Shown piece by piece: positions 1-8,205 of a stretch of 29,723 bases of DNA. The number at the start of each line of letters is the position of its first letter. Positions within the stretch are counted from its first letter, which is position 1. The notes under the pieces were generated by a model, which made no database searches, was not told the origin of the DNA, and was given only the letters and a program-made list of their open reading frames with translations. Both the position numbers and the translations under genes were made by a program. Origin of the DNA: Syntrophomonas sp. UBA5314 (GTDB taxonomy: Bacteria; Bacillota; Syntrophomonadia; Syntrophomonadales; Syntrophomonadaceae); assembly GCA_002410325.1 (NCBI GenBank), contig DHRK01000016.1, positions 1 to 29,723 of the forward strand, given 5' to 3'.

Positions 1-13
1 CAGTATTACTCAT
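1..13 (-). CDS. Start of an unidentified gene, cut by the window edge
   Basis: On the minus strand an ATG at 13..11 opens a frame reading Met-Ser-Asn-Thr before the window ends. It is preceded by a strong purine-rich Shine-Dalgarno region (GGGGGAGGCGGAGGA) and, 27 bases further up, by a SigD-like promoter. Four residues do not identify the product. In B. subtilis the gene after flhG is cheB; in many Clostridia other chemotaxis or motility genes follow, so a motility-related product is likely, but this is inference from position only. Confidence 0.45.
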
Positions 14-39
14 TCCTCCGCCTCCCCCTGCGAAAATTT

Positions 40-65
40 TTCTCGGCGGATAAACTAAACTTTTA
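40..65 (-). promoter_or_regulatory. SigD/sigma-28-type promoter
   Basis: In the 66-bp gap after flhG the minus strand reads TAAA (65..62), a 14-base spacer, then GCCGAGAA (47..40). The B. subtilis SigD consensus is TAAA, about 15 bases, then GCCGATAT; all four -35 bases and GCCGA of the -10 match. The start codon of the next gene lies 26 bases below the -10 box, leaving room for a short leader with its ribosome site. This would make the next gene a late (class III) motility gene that can be transcribed separately from the fla operon. Confidence 0.5.
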
Positions 66-79
66 GGTGTTACAGACTA

Positions 80-985
80 CTAAGACTTAACTATCCCGCC
101 AATCCGGCGAAAGAAATTTCTTATGCCTCCGGCGCGCGCGCCCAGGCTTTCTATTTGTTTTTGATCGTCACTGAGCAGCCGTTCGGCGATGGTATTAATA
201 TTGCTTGACGCCGCAGTTTTAGGGAATAAAGTTATAAAAGGCTGCTGACGGCGAATTCCTTCACCCACCAGCGGCTCGTCGACAATGTGGCCCAGGGGAG
301 TAATACTGAGCTCCAGGAACTTCTGGCAGACCAGTTTAAATTTCTCGGCCACCATTATTCCTTCACTGTTGCTGGCCACCCGGTTTACGACCAGATATAG
401 ATTGATGGCTCCGGACTTTCGGGCAATGCTCTTTACAATGCCATACGCATCGGTAATGGCGGTCGGTTCAGGGGTGGTTATGACCAGCACTTCGTTGGCC
501 GCCAGGACAAAAGTTATAACGTTTTTCGATATGCCGGCCCCGGTGTCTATAATCATATAGTCATATTGACCGTCCAATTTTCCGAGTTCGGCGATAATTC
601 TCCTCAGCTCTTCACTTTCCAGGTTGGCCAGTTCATTGATCCCCGAGCCCCCCGGAATGATCTTTAAGCCATACGGACCGCTTATCGTTATATCCTTAAG
701 GCTTTTTTTGCCCAGAATTAAGTGATGGAGATTGTACTGCGGCACTAGGCCCAGCATGATATCAAGATTGGCCAGGCCGAGATCGGCGTCCATTAATACC
801 ACCTTTTTTCCCCGGGCGCAAAGGTTTAAGGCCAGGTTCAAGGCCAGGGTGCTCTTGCCCACTCCCCCTTTGCCGCTGGTAATCACTAATACCCGGGTTT
901 TACGCATTTCATAGCGGAGATCTTCTTCGATCTGCTGTTTAATGCCCAGGGCCATTTCTCTCAGCTTTTCGGCCTGGTCTTTCAT
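80..985 (-). CDS. flhG: FlhG (YlxH/FleN/MinD-like), flagellar number and placement ATPase
   Basis: A 301-residue MinD/ParA-type ATPase that works with FlhF at the membrane to set where and how many flagella are built. The N-terminus carries the Asp-Gln-Ala-x-x-Leu-Arg motif (residues 3-9) known from FlhG homologues to stimulate the FlhF GTPase. The deviant Walker A motif SGKGGVGKST is at 37-46, the MDADLGLAN segment at 65-73 and IDTGAG at 146-151. The last 14 residues (IRNFFRRIGG...) form a basic amphipathic helix of the kind that binds membrane in MinD/FlhG. Its ATG overlaps the flhF stop as ATGA, indicating translational coupling. Length and motifs are normal and complete. Confidence 0.96.
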   Translation of the reverse strand: MKDQAEKLREMALGIKQQIEEDLRYEMRKTRVLVITSGKGGVGKSTLALNLALNLCARGKKVVLMDADLGLANLDIMLGLVPQYNLHHLILGKKSLKDITISGPYGLKIIPGGSGINELANLESEELRRIIAELGKLDGQYDYMIIDTGAGISKNVITFVLAANEVLVITTPEPTAITDAYGIVKSIARKSGAINLYLVVNRVASNSEGIMVAEKFKLVCQKFLELSITPLGHIVDEPLVGEGIRRQQPFITLFPKTAASSNINTIAERLLSDDQKQIESLGARAGGIRNFFRRIGGIVKS

Positions 986-2142
986 TCTGCTTCATCCTTT
1001 CTGAGAAGCATTTTAGCCAGCTCCCAAGTATCCGGGACGATAATGTCATCCGGAACATTCTGGCCATTGGTTATGTAGGCAATCGGTTTTTTTACCTCGC
1101 AGACCAGATTGAGGAGTTGCCCATAAGTACGGGTTTCGTCCAACTTGGTCAGGAGTATTTTATCTATACCTATGGGGCTAAATTTCTGATGAATATTTAT
1201 CAGTTCAGAACTGGGCGTGGTAAGGCTCATCACCAGAATGACCTCCTGGGGCCTCACCAGGGATACGCACTGATGAAGCTCTTCCAGGTGTTCATAATTA
1301 TAGGGGCTGCGCCCCGCGGTATCCACGAAAATATAATCATTATAAGAAAAGTGGTCAACCGCCTCCCGCAGCTCATGTGGGGTATAGGCGACGCTTATCG
1401 CTATGTCCATTATTTCAGCAAAGGTCCTCAACTGTTCCACCGCTGCTATACGATAGGTATCCAGGGTAACCAGGGCCACGTTTTTATGCTCTACAAAAGT
1501 CATGTTGGCAGCCAGTTTGGCAATAGTCGTGGTCTTTCCCACGCCGGTCGGCCCCACCAGGAATACCAGACGCCCCTTGCGCTCTTCGTCCGCCAATGGT
1601 TTTATGGGAGGAAAGCAATCCTGAATACAATGCAGGCATACCTCCAGAGCCCAGGCCGGATCGTAGTTTTCGTCGCGGGGAAGCCGGGCTTCAACCTGAG
1701 TGGCTATTTTAACTGCAATGTCCTTATCGACGTTGTTTTCCACCAGGATGTGAAAAAAGCGTTGAACCGGGTCAGATATCCCTTTTAACACTTCCACTTC
1801 AAACATCTTTGATTTGATCTCGGCAATGATCTGCTTGAGCTTCTGAAGTTCCTCCATAAGCTGTGAGTCTTCTAGATTGCTGGGCTGGGGAGCCGCAGCC
1901 GCCTGCTCCACCTGCCCCTGCTGCAGCAGCAGGGGCAGCATATCCCGTATCCGGTCCATGTTGACCCTTAAGGTATCATCTATGGCCACTGTGACCTCCA
2001 CCTGGGGGTGGCTGAAAAACCCTCTAATACCCTGCTTCTTAACATGTCGGGTATGCAGGATAATGGCGTCATTACCCATTTCCTGTTTGGCCTTGCGCAT
2101 GGCCTCCTGATAATCGCGCCCTACAAAACTCTTTACCTTCAT
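982..2142 (-). CDS. flhF: FlhF, SRP-type GTPase for flagellar placement
   Basis: A 386-residue member of the SRP GTPase family (with Ffh and FtsY). The basic N-terminal B domain (about 1-115) is followed by a helical N domain (about 116-185) and a G domain. Visible nucleotide-binding motifs are GPTGVGKT (197-204), DTYRIAA (228-234), DTAGR (274-278) and TKLDE (332-336). In the family, GTP drives homodimerisation at the membrane, FlhG triggers hydrolysis, and the pair determines the site of basal-body assembly. Its start codon overlaps the flhA stop by 4 bp (ATGA), and its stop overlaps the flhG start in the same way, so flhA-flhF-flhG are translated as a coupled set. Confidence 0.97.
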   Translation of the reverse strand: MKVKSFVGRDYQEAMRKAKQEMGNDAIILHTRHVKKQGIRGFFSHPQVEVTVAIDDTLRVNMDRIRDMLPLLLQQGQVEQAAAAPQPSNLEDSQLMEELQKLKQIIAEIKSKMFEVEVLKGISDPVQRFFHILVENNVDKDIAVKIATQVEARLPRDENYDPAWALEVCLHCIQDCFPPIKPLADEERKGRLVFLVGPTGVGKTTTIAKLAANMTFVEHKNVALVTLDTYRIAAVEQLRTFAEIMDIAISVAYTPHELREAVDHFSYNDYIFVDTAGRSPYNYEHLEELHQCVSLVRPQEVILVMSLTTPSSELINIHQKFSPIGIDKILLTKLDETRTYGQLLNLVCEVKKPIAYITNGQNVPDDIIVPDTWELAKMLLRKDEAE

Positions 2143-4202
2143 GCCGACACCATCCCAATTACTTCTACATTGGCACTGGAATCTATCTCGTTATAAGACA
2201 AAACCACCAGATTGGATATAAAGCGATCTACCAAGCGCTTAAAGTAAATGCGCAGGACCGGGGCGCAAAGCACAATCGGGGTGATGCCTTTTCTGGTTAA
2301 ATCTTCATAATGGTACATCAATTTATCGATCACGTGTTGGGCTACTTCGGGATCAAGGGCCAAATAGGAGCCGTAATCGCTCTGTTGAACCGAATCGCGC
2401 AGCCGCTCTTCCAAACTCGGATCCAGGGTCAAGACCGTTATCTTGCCGCAGTCACCGGTGTACTGTTTGGAGATCTGGCGGCGCAAAGCCTGCCTCACAT
2501 ACTCGGTCAGAACATCAGTGTCCTTGGTGATCCGGGCATAGTCGGCCATAGTCTCCAGAATGGTAAGCATATCCCGGATTGATATCTGCTCGCGTAAAAG
2601 ATTGGACAAGATCCTTTGCGCATCCCCCAAACTGAGGAGATCCGGTATCAGCTCTTCGATTACCGCCGGGTTCTGTTCTTTCATAAAGCTGAATATGTTC
2701 TGCACTTCCTGGCGGCCTAAAAGCTCATGGGCATGGGCTTTGATAACCGAGGTCAGGTGGGTGGCCAGTACGGAAGGCGGGTCTACTATGGTATAGGATT
2801 TGGCTTCCGCGTCTTCTTTGTGTCGCGTGCTAACCCACCGTGCCGGGAGATTGAAGGCCGGTTCCTGAGTGTCTATACCGGGAAGTTCGGTGTCGTTTTC
2901 GATATCCGGGCCTATGGCCAGATAATGGTCCAGAATAAGCTCACCCGAGGCGATTTCAATACCCTTGATCTTGATTAAATAGGAATTGGGCTTTAACTGC
3001 ATATTGTCGCGAATGCGAATGGGAGGCACGATGAAGCCCATATCCACCGCACACTGCCGCCTGATCATTACGATGCGTTCCAGCAGATCACCGCCCTGAT
3101 CAGTGTCAACCAGGGGAATGAGGCCGTACCCCAATTCCATTTCCATCTTCTCTACTTGCAGGAGTTCCACTACATTTTCCGGCTTTTTGATCTGCTCGGC
3201 CTCCTGGATCTCTTCGCCGGGAGCTTCCTCAACAAATTCCTTGACTGTACGGCGCATGATAAAAAACAGTATGCCGAACAGGGCGGCCAGGGAATACATG
3301 GGCAGCATAGGCATACCAACCGTTCCCAAACCAGCCAGGACAATGGCGGCGATGGCCAAAGCCCGAGGATGACCGAAGAGCTGGTTTCCCAATTCGGTTC
3401 CCAGGCTGTCCTTGGAGGCGCTCCTGGTTACTACTATGCCGGTGGCGGTTGATATGAGCAAAGCCGGGATCTGGGTAACCAAACCGTCGCCCACCGTCAA
3501 AATGGTATATATTTGGGCAGCCTGGCTCAAATCCAAACCCCGCTGAATCATCCCGATGATAAAACCGCCGGTAATGTTGATGATAACGATGACAATTCCG
3601 GCTATGGCATCACCCTTGACAAATTTGCTGGCACCATCCATAGACCCGTAGAAATCAGCTTCCCTCTGGATGTTCTCCCGCCTCTGACGGGCGTCGTCTT
3701 CGTTTATCAATCCGGCATTGAGATCGGCGTCTATAGCCATCTGTTTACCAGGCATGGCATCCAGAGTGAAGCGGGCGGCAACTTCCGAGACTCTCTCCGC
3801 CCCCTTGGTAATAACGATAAATTGAATAACTATCAGGATAAGAAAAATAACCAGCCCTACAACCGTATTGCCTCCTACCACAAATTGTCCGAAGGCCTGT
3901 ATAACCTCTCCTGCTGCGCCGTTTAGCAGGATCAGGCGGGTGGAGGCCACGTTAAGCGACAGGCGAAATAAGGTCATGATCAATAGCAGGGAAGGAAATA
4001 CTGAGAAATCCAGCGGGTTGTTGTTAAACATAGAAACCAGCAGGATTACCAGGGCGAAGCTTATATTAAAGGTCAGCAGGATGTCGAGCAGGGATGTGGG
4101 CAGCGGAATGATCATCATCATTACAATAGTGATCACCACTACGGCAACCAGCACATCGCTGTATCGGCGAATGCTGCCCAATATACCGCCTGTCTCTCCC
4201 AT
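2139..4202 (-). CDS. flhA: FlhA, export gate protein of the flagellar type III secretion system
   Basis: A 687-residue protein of normal length. The N-terminal half (to about residue 330) has the multiple long hydrophobic segments of the FHIPEP family. The conserved cytoplasmic loop between them (MPGKQMAIDADLNAGLINED, around 150-170) is intact. The C-terminal half (about 345-687) is the soluble domain that in the family forms a nonameric ring and docks chaperone-substrate complexes. The start ATG has a clear AAGGAGGATGA ribosome site 19 bp after the flhB stop. Together with FliPQR and FlhB it forms the inner-membrane export gate. Confidence 0.97.
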   Translation of the reverse strand: MGETGGILGSIRRYSDVLVAVVVITIVMMMIIPLPTSLLDILLTFNISFALVILLVSMFNNNPLDFSVFPSLLLIMTLFRLSLNVASTRLILLNGAAGEVIQAFGQFVVGGNTVVGLVIFLILIVIQFIVITKGAERVSEVAARFTLDAMPGKQMAIDADLNAGLINEDDARQRRENIQREADFYGSMDGASKFVKGDAIAGIVIVIINITGGFIIGMIQRGLDLSQAAQIYTILTVGDGLVTQIPALLISTATGIVVTRSASKDSLGTELGNQLFGHPRALAIAAIVLAGLGTVGMPMLPMYSLAALFGILFFIMRRTVKEFVEEAPGEEIQEAEQIKKPENVVELLQVEKMEMELGYGLIPLVDTDQGGDLLERIVMIRRQCAVDMGFIVPPIRIRDNMQLKPNSYLIKIKGIEIASGELILDHYLAIGPDIENDTELPGIDTQEPAFNLPARWVSTRHKEDAEAKSYTIVDPPSVLATHLTSVIKAHAHELLGRQEVQNIFSFMKEQNPAVIEELIPDLLSLGDAQRILSNLLREQISIRDMLTILETMADYARITKDTDVLTEYVRQALRRQISKQYTGDCGKITVLTLDPSLEERLRDSVQQSDYGSYLALDPEVAQHVIDKLMYHYEDLTRKGITPIVLCAPVLRIYFKRLVDRFISNLVVLSYNEIDSSANVEVIGMVSA

Positions 4203-4221
4203 CTTTCATCCTCCTTGAGAA

Positions 4222-5331
4222 TTATAGGGCAATCTTTTTTTGCCGGTAAACGAAGGCCAGAACCTCGGCCACTGCCTGGTAGAGCTCCTCCGGCACCACG
4301 TCTCCAATATCGATGCTTGAGTAAAGGGTCCGGGCCAGGGGCGGATTCTCAACCAGGGCCACCCGGTTCAGAACGGCTATTTCTCTAATTCGCAAGGCCA
4401 TGTAATCCTGGCCTTTGGCCACAACCACCGGCGCAGTCATGCGGGGCGCATCATAGCGAAGGGCCACCGCAAAATGAGTGGGGTTGGTTATGACAACATC
4501 AGCCCGGGGAACTTCCGACATCATACGGCGCATGGCCATTTCCCTCTGGATCTGTTTCTGCCGGGATCTTATCAGGGGATCCCCTTCATTCTGTTTCCAT
4601 TCCTGTTTGATCTCGTATTTACTCATCTTTAATGACTTTTCGTAATCAAACCACTGGAAAATATAATCCACGATTCCGATAATAACATAAATGATTCCAA
4701 CTTTGAGGGCAATTTCAAAAACCAGGTCACCGAAAACTACCATACTGGCCCCCAGTTCCATATCAATAAAGCGGGGAAATACCGCGTAATTATCCTTGAT
4801 AACGGTGTATACCACATAGCCGGCTACGAACACTTTAGCCAGGGATTTAATAAGTTCCACCAGCGCCCGCCGGGAAAAAATACGTTTAAATCCTTCCACC
4901 GGGTTGATGCGATTGAAATTGGGAGTGAGTGATTCAGTGGAAAAAACAAATCCCACTTGCAAATAGCTTACCAGCAGGGCAGTGACGAAAGTAGCGCCCA
5001 GAACCGGAAAGCATACCCGCCCTAAAAGCTGCATGACTTCCAAAAACATATAGTAGGTATAGGCCTGGGTGAGGCTTTGAGTGCCCCGTTGCAGCAGGTA
5101 TAGCTGGGTAAAGCCCTTGATCTGGCTCACTATATAGGGAAACGAGAACAACAGGGCCATTGAACCGGCCAGGAGAATTATCGCCGCGCTCAGATCGGCG
5201 CTCTTAAATACCTGGCCCTTTTTGCGCGCCTCTTCCCGCCTTCTGGGTGTTGCTTTCTCGGTTTTTTCACCGGTATCCCCATCGGCCAAAAGCTGCAGGT
5301 CAAATATAAACCATTTTAGCGGATCGTCCAT
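4222..5331 (-). CDS. flhB: FlhB, export gate and substrate-specificity switch
   Basis: A 369-residue protein. A short charged N-terminus (GEKTEKATPRR, 21-31, typical of FlhB) precedes four membrane segments within roughly 45-230. The cytoplasmic domain has the autocleavage motif Asn-Pro-Thr-His at 283-286. In the family, cleavage between Asn and Pro switches export from rod/hook to filament subunits, with FliK as the trigger. The start ATG is 2 bp after the fliR stop, and its ribosome site (GGGGAGG) lies inside the last codons of fliR, so translation is coupled. All key residues are present. Confidence 0.97.
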   Translation of the reverse strand: MDDPLKWFIFDLQLLADGDTGEKTEKATPRRREEARKKGQVFKSADLSAAIILLAGSMALLFSFPYIVSQIKGFTQLYLLQRGTQSLTQAYTYYMFLEVMQLLGRVCFPVLGATFVTALLVSYLQVGFVFSTESLTPNFNRINPVEGFKRIFSRRALVELIKSLAKVFVAGYVVYTVIKDNYAVFPRFIDMELGASMVVFGDLVFEIALKVGIIYVIIGIVDYIFQWFDYEKSLKMSKYEIKQEWKQNEGDPLIRSRQKQIQREMAMRRMMSEVPRADVVITNPTHFAVALRYDAPRMTAPVVVAKGQDYMALRIREIAVLNRVALVENPPLARTLYSSIDIGDVVPEELYQAVAEVLAFVYRQKKIAL

Positions 5332-5333
5332 AG

Positions 5334-6098
5334 CTACCTCCCCATGGTCATCAGGAAATAGTCCAGGGATAAAAACAACTGGGTGAATAATACATTAAAA
5401 ACCCATAGAAAAATGGGAACCATTATCAGCAGCAGCAACAGCCCCAGAATAATTTTGACCGGCATGCCCACCACAAACACATTCATCTGGGGAACGGTTC
5501 GGGCAATAAATCCCATCGCTATATCACCGGTCAAAACTGCGATGACTATGGGAGCTGCGATTTTTATAGCAATGACAAACATGGCTACGGTCATACGGGT
5601 AATCTCGTCCATGAAGGCCTGGCCCAAGCTTAAGCCCAGCACGGGAACATATTTATAGCTGTCCACCAGCCCCTGCAGCAGAAAATGATGGCCGTTCATA
5701 GCCAGATAGACCAGCAGGGCCAGGGTCTGGGATAGGTTGCCCATCAAGGGAATCTGCGTACCTGACTGGGGGTCTATTACGTTTACGATGGCAAAGCCCA
5801 TCTGCATGTCCATAAGCTGCCCGGCCAGCTGTATGCCGGATAAAACCATATAAGCGACAAAGCCAATCGCATAACCGATCAACAATTCCAGGACCAGGGC
5901 CCATACAAAAAGTAATGGCGTCCCGGTTTCCGTAGGAAATTGGGCGGGCACAAAAAAAGCCATGGTGGCAGACAAAACCACAACCAGGAAGACTTTAAAG
6001 CGGACCGGAATCTGACGGCTGCTGAATATGGGCGCCGCAATGAACAATCCCGATAAGCGGGCCAGTATTAAAAAGAATGGCTCCAGTGCAAAGGGCAT
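5334..6098 (-). CDS. fliR: FliR, export gate membrane protein
   Basis: A 254-residue, almost entirely hydrophobic protein with about six membrane segments. Family signatures include the N-terminal LARLSGLFIAAPIFSS stretch and the central MDMQMGFAIVNVIDPQSG block. In the family one FliR completes the helical FliP5-FliQ4-FliR1 core of the export gate. It sits between fliQ and flhB, as is usual in Firmicutes. The start is supported by a GAGAGGAA ribosome site seven bases upstream. Nothing unusual is seen. Confidence 0.97.
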   Translation of the reverse strand: MPFALEPFFLILARLSGLFIAAPIFSSRQIPVRFKVFLVVVLSATMAFFVPAQFPTETGTPLLFVWALVLELLIGYAIGFVAYMVLSGIQLAGQLMDMQMGFAIVNVIDPQSGTQIPLMGNLSQTLALLVYLAMNGHHFLLQGLVDSYKYVPVLGLSLGQAFMDEITRMTVAMFVIAIKIAAPIVIAVLTGDIAMGFIARTVPQMNVFVVGMPVKIILGLLLLLIMVPIFLWVFNVLFTQLFLSLDYFLMTMGR

Positions 6099-6117
6099 TT
6101 ACGTTCCTCTCTTTTTA

Positions 6118-6393
6118 CTATCCCAGGCTTAACAAACGCGGGATAGAGGTAATAAGATTAGAAGTAAAACTGGTCATTATATTTAACATCCATGGTCCAA
6201 AAAAAATGATCACCAGAAATACAACCACGATCTTGGGCACATAGGAAAGGGTCATTTCCTGCAACTGCGTGGTTGCCTGTAAAATGCTTATAAAAAGCCC
6301 GGTTACCAGTGCCGCTCCCAATATCGGAGCTGAAACCAGAAGCACTGTCCAGAGGGCCTGATTGCCGATACTAAGGACTGCATTCTCAAACAT
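6118..6393 (-). CDS. fliQ: FliQ, small export gate membrane protein
   Basis: A 91-residue protein with two hydrophobic helices (about 15-40 and 52-76) joined by the conserved cytoplasmic loop containing QATTQLQEMTLSYVPK. This is the full length for FliQ. Four copies pack around FliP/FliR in the family's gate structure. It lies 13 bp after fliP and 19 bp before fliR, with a GAAGGGAG ribosome site. Confidence 0.97.
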   Translation of the reverse strand: MFENAVLSIGNQALWTVLLVSAPILGAALVTGLFISILQATTQLQEMTLSYVPKIVVVFLVIIFFGPWMLNIMTSFTSNLITSIPRLLSLG

Positions 6394-6406
6394 AGCTTAA
6401 CTCCCT

Positions 6407-7186
6407 TCACTTAAAGCTGAGCATCAAGGATTGAATGACCAGATTCCAACCATCTACCAGAACAAACAAAAGGATCTTGAAGGGCAGCGATATACTCATG
6501 GGCGGCAGCATCATCATACCCATGGACATAAGAGCGCTGGCCACTACCATATCAATAATCAGGAAGGGAATAAACAGGATAAACCCGATCTGAAAAGCGG
6601 TTTTTAGCTCGCTTATGATAAAAGAAGGGATCAAAACATAATTGGGGATATCGTCAAAATTACGCGGCCTTTCCATATTGGCCAGGCGCACAAACAAAGC
6701 CAGATCCTTTTCATGGGTCTGTTTAAACATAAAGGTTCGCAAGGGCTTCATACCCTCGGTAAAGGCGGTATCGGTGGTTATTTCTCCACGCAAATAGGGC
6801 TGTAACGCATTGGTGTTGACTTCGCCCAGGGTGGGAGCCATGATGAAAAAGGTGAGAAAAAGGGCCAAACCAATCAAAACCTGGTTGGGGGGCATTTGCT
6901 GGGTGGCCAGTGAGCTCCGTAAAAAGCTCAATACAACCACGATCCGGGTAAATGAGGTCATCGTAATGAGCAGGGCGGGAGCCAGAGTCAACAGCGTAAG
7001 GGTGATGATAAGCTGCAATACTCCCGGGCCGTTTTGGGCACCGGGGCTTCCAATCTGCAGGTTTACATTGGGAAGCGGAAGTGGCTCTGCTGCTGCGGGA
7101 AGGCTTACCGCCACCGTCAACATAAGAGTAAGTAGGATTAATAAAACCGCGATTCGGGTTTTATTGAGCTCATTCTTGGTCTGCAT
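6407..7186 (-). CDS. fliP: FliP, export gate membrane protein with cleavable signal peptide
   Basis: From the chosen ATG (7186) the protein has 259 residues. It begins with a basic N-terminus, a hydrophobic stretch and an Ala-Ala-Ala-Glu signal-peptidase site near residue 33, matching FliP, which is made with a signal peptide. The remaining four membrane segments and the conserved SFLRSSLATQQMPPNQVLIG and PFLIIDMVVASALMSMGMMM blocks identify the family. An upstream in-frame ATG at 7219 would add 11 residues, but the GGGAGGAG ribosome site (7189-7196) fits 7186. The gene overlaps the end of fliO by 17 bp. Five copies form the gate core with FliQ and FliR. Confidence 0.96.
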   Translation of the reverse strand: MQTKNELNKTRIAVLLILLTLMLTVAVSLPAAAEPLPLPNVNLQIGSPGAQNGPGVLQLIITLTLLTLAPALLITMTSFTRIVVVLSFLRSSLATQQMPPNQVLIGLALFLTFFIMAPTLGEVNTNALQPYLRGEITTDTAFTEGMKPLRTFMFKQTHEKDLALFVRLANMERPRNFDDIPNYVLIPSFIISELKTAFQIGFILFIPFLIIDMVVASALMSMGMMMLPPMSISLPFKILLFVLVDGWNLVIQSLMLSFK

Positions 7187-7796
7187 TGCTCCTCCCTTTT
7201 TTGCCCGGTACGCCTTCACCAGGCAGAGATATGCTCCTCATCCGCTTTATCTGCTCCTCCATAAGCTGGTGAAATTCCTCTTTTTGGGGGGCCGGAGCCC
7301 GCCTGCGATCCACAAAGTCCGACAAGGTCTTTATCCATGGATTGGGCTCATCCTGGTTGAAGCCCTCCAGGGCCTGCTGGCTGATCTCTTTCATAAGCTG
7401 GGGATTGTCAATTTCAAACAGGCAGGTAATATTGTGATCGGTTACTCCCAGGGCATACAGCCTCTGACCGACTTCACATAAGACTATCCCCCGGTTCTGT
7501 CCCAGCATAACTTCGTCAACCACATGCAGCCAGTTCCCCTGCAAGCGGCGTCTGGCCTGGCGGTTAAACACTCTGATGACGGTCCAGGCCGCTGCAACTA
7601 TCAGCCCCAGCACTACGATAATCTTTATCCCTTCCCACCACAGGTTGGTGCTTGGGACGGCCGGGGCCTGGGTCTTGTCATATTCCTGGTTAAAGCTCTG
7701 CATATCTTCTACAGCACTGACCGGCCAGGCCAGAATCTGTACAAGCAGCACCGCGAGCAACATAGCCAAGGCGTATTTTTTAGCCTGACTGAACAT
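7170..7796 (-). CDS. fliO: FliO (FliZ), assembly factor for the export gate
   Basis: A 208-residue protein. The N-terminal 28 residues form a signal peptide ending Pro-Val-Ser-Ala. A short extracytoplasmic stretch, a single membrane helix (about 56-76) and a cytoplasmic basic domain follow, the latter containing the FliO-type segment GNWLHVVDEVMLGQNRGIVL (87-106). In Salmonella FliO helps assemble the FliP ring. Firmicute homologues (FliZ in B. subtilis) have this longer form with a signal sequence. The order cheY-fliO-fliP is that of B. subtilis. The sequence is poorly conserved across phyla, so the call relies on both topology and position. Confidence 0.93.
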   Translation of the reverse strand: MFSQAKKYALAMLLAVLLVQILAWPVSAVEDMQSFNQEYDKTQAPAVPSTNLWWEGIKIIVVLGLIVAAAWTVIRVFNRQARRRLQGNWLHVVDEVMLGQNRGIVLCEVGQRLYALGVTDHNITCLFEIDNPQLMKEISQQALEGFNQDEPNPWIKTLSDFVDRRRAPAPQKEEFHQLMEEQIKRMRSISLPGEGVPGKKGRSNADQE

Positions 7797-7823
7797 TTAT
7801 TTACACATCCTAACCGAAGGGCT

Positions 7824-8186
7824 TTAGGCCAGGGCTTTGCTTACGGCTTCCAAGACCCTCTCGGGCTGGAACGGTTTCACTATGAAGTCTTTGGCGCCGG
7901 CTTGTATGGCGTCTATAACCATGGCCTGTTGTCCCATAGCACTGCACATAATAATCCTGGCGCTGGCATCTATGGCTTTGATCTCCTTTACGGCACTGAT
8001 GCCGTCCATCTCCGGCATGGTTATATCCATGGTCACCAGATCGGGCCGCAGGTCCTTGAACTTTTCTACCGCCGTGGCTCCATTTTCAGCTTCACCTACG
8101 ACCTCATATCCGTTTTTACTCAGGATGTCTTTTATCATCATCCTCATAAAAGCCGCATCGTCAACAACCAGCACAGTCTTACCCAT
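7824..8186 (-). CDS. cheY: CheY, chemotaxis response regulator
   Basis: A 120-residue single receiver domain with no output domain. The acidic pair is Asp9-Asp10, the phosphorylation site Asp54 (in VTMDITMPEMDG), the switch Ser82 and the invariant Lys104 (VKPF). CheY~P binds the N-terminal peptide of FliM, and in Gram-positive bacteria also FliY, to bias rotation. The gene lies directly after fliY, whose product is a CheY~P phosphatase in B. subtilis. The kinase CheA is not in this window. A GAAGGAGG ribosome site precedes the ATG. Confidence 0.96.
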   Translation of the reverse strand: MGKTVLVVDDAAFMRMMIKDILSKNGYEVVGEAENGATAVEKFKDLRPDLVTMDITMPEMDGISAVKEIKAIDASARIIMCSAMGQQAMVIDAIQAGAKDFIVKPFQPERVLEAVSKALA

Positions 8187-8205
8187 GATTAGCCTCCTTC
8201 TAAAA

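Noticed and set aside
1117..1788. 223-codon open frame on the plus strand
   Set aside because: It is antisense to flhF, which has all SRP-GTPase motifs; the plus-strand product has no recognisable domain and no ribosome site.
6810..8192. Two plus-strand frames of over 200 codons (6810-7481 and 7524-8192)
   Set aside because: They mirror the fliP, fliO and cheY coding frames on the other strand, with compositions expected of shadow frames; fliP, fliO and cheY are clearly real.
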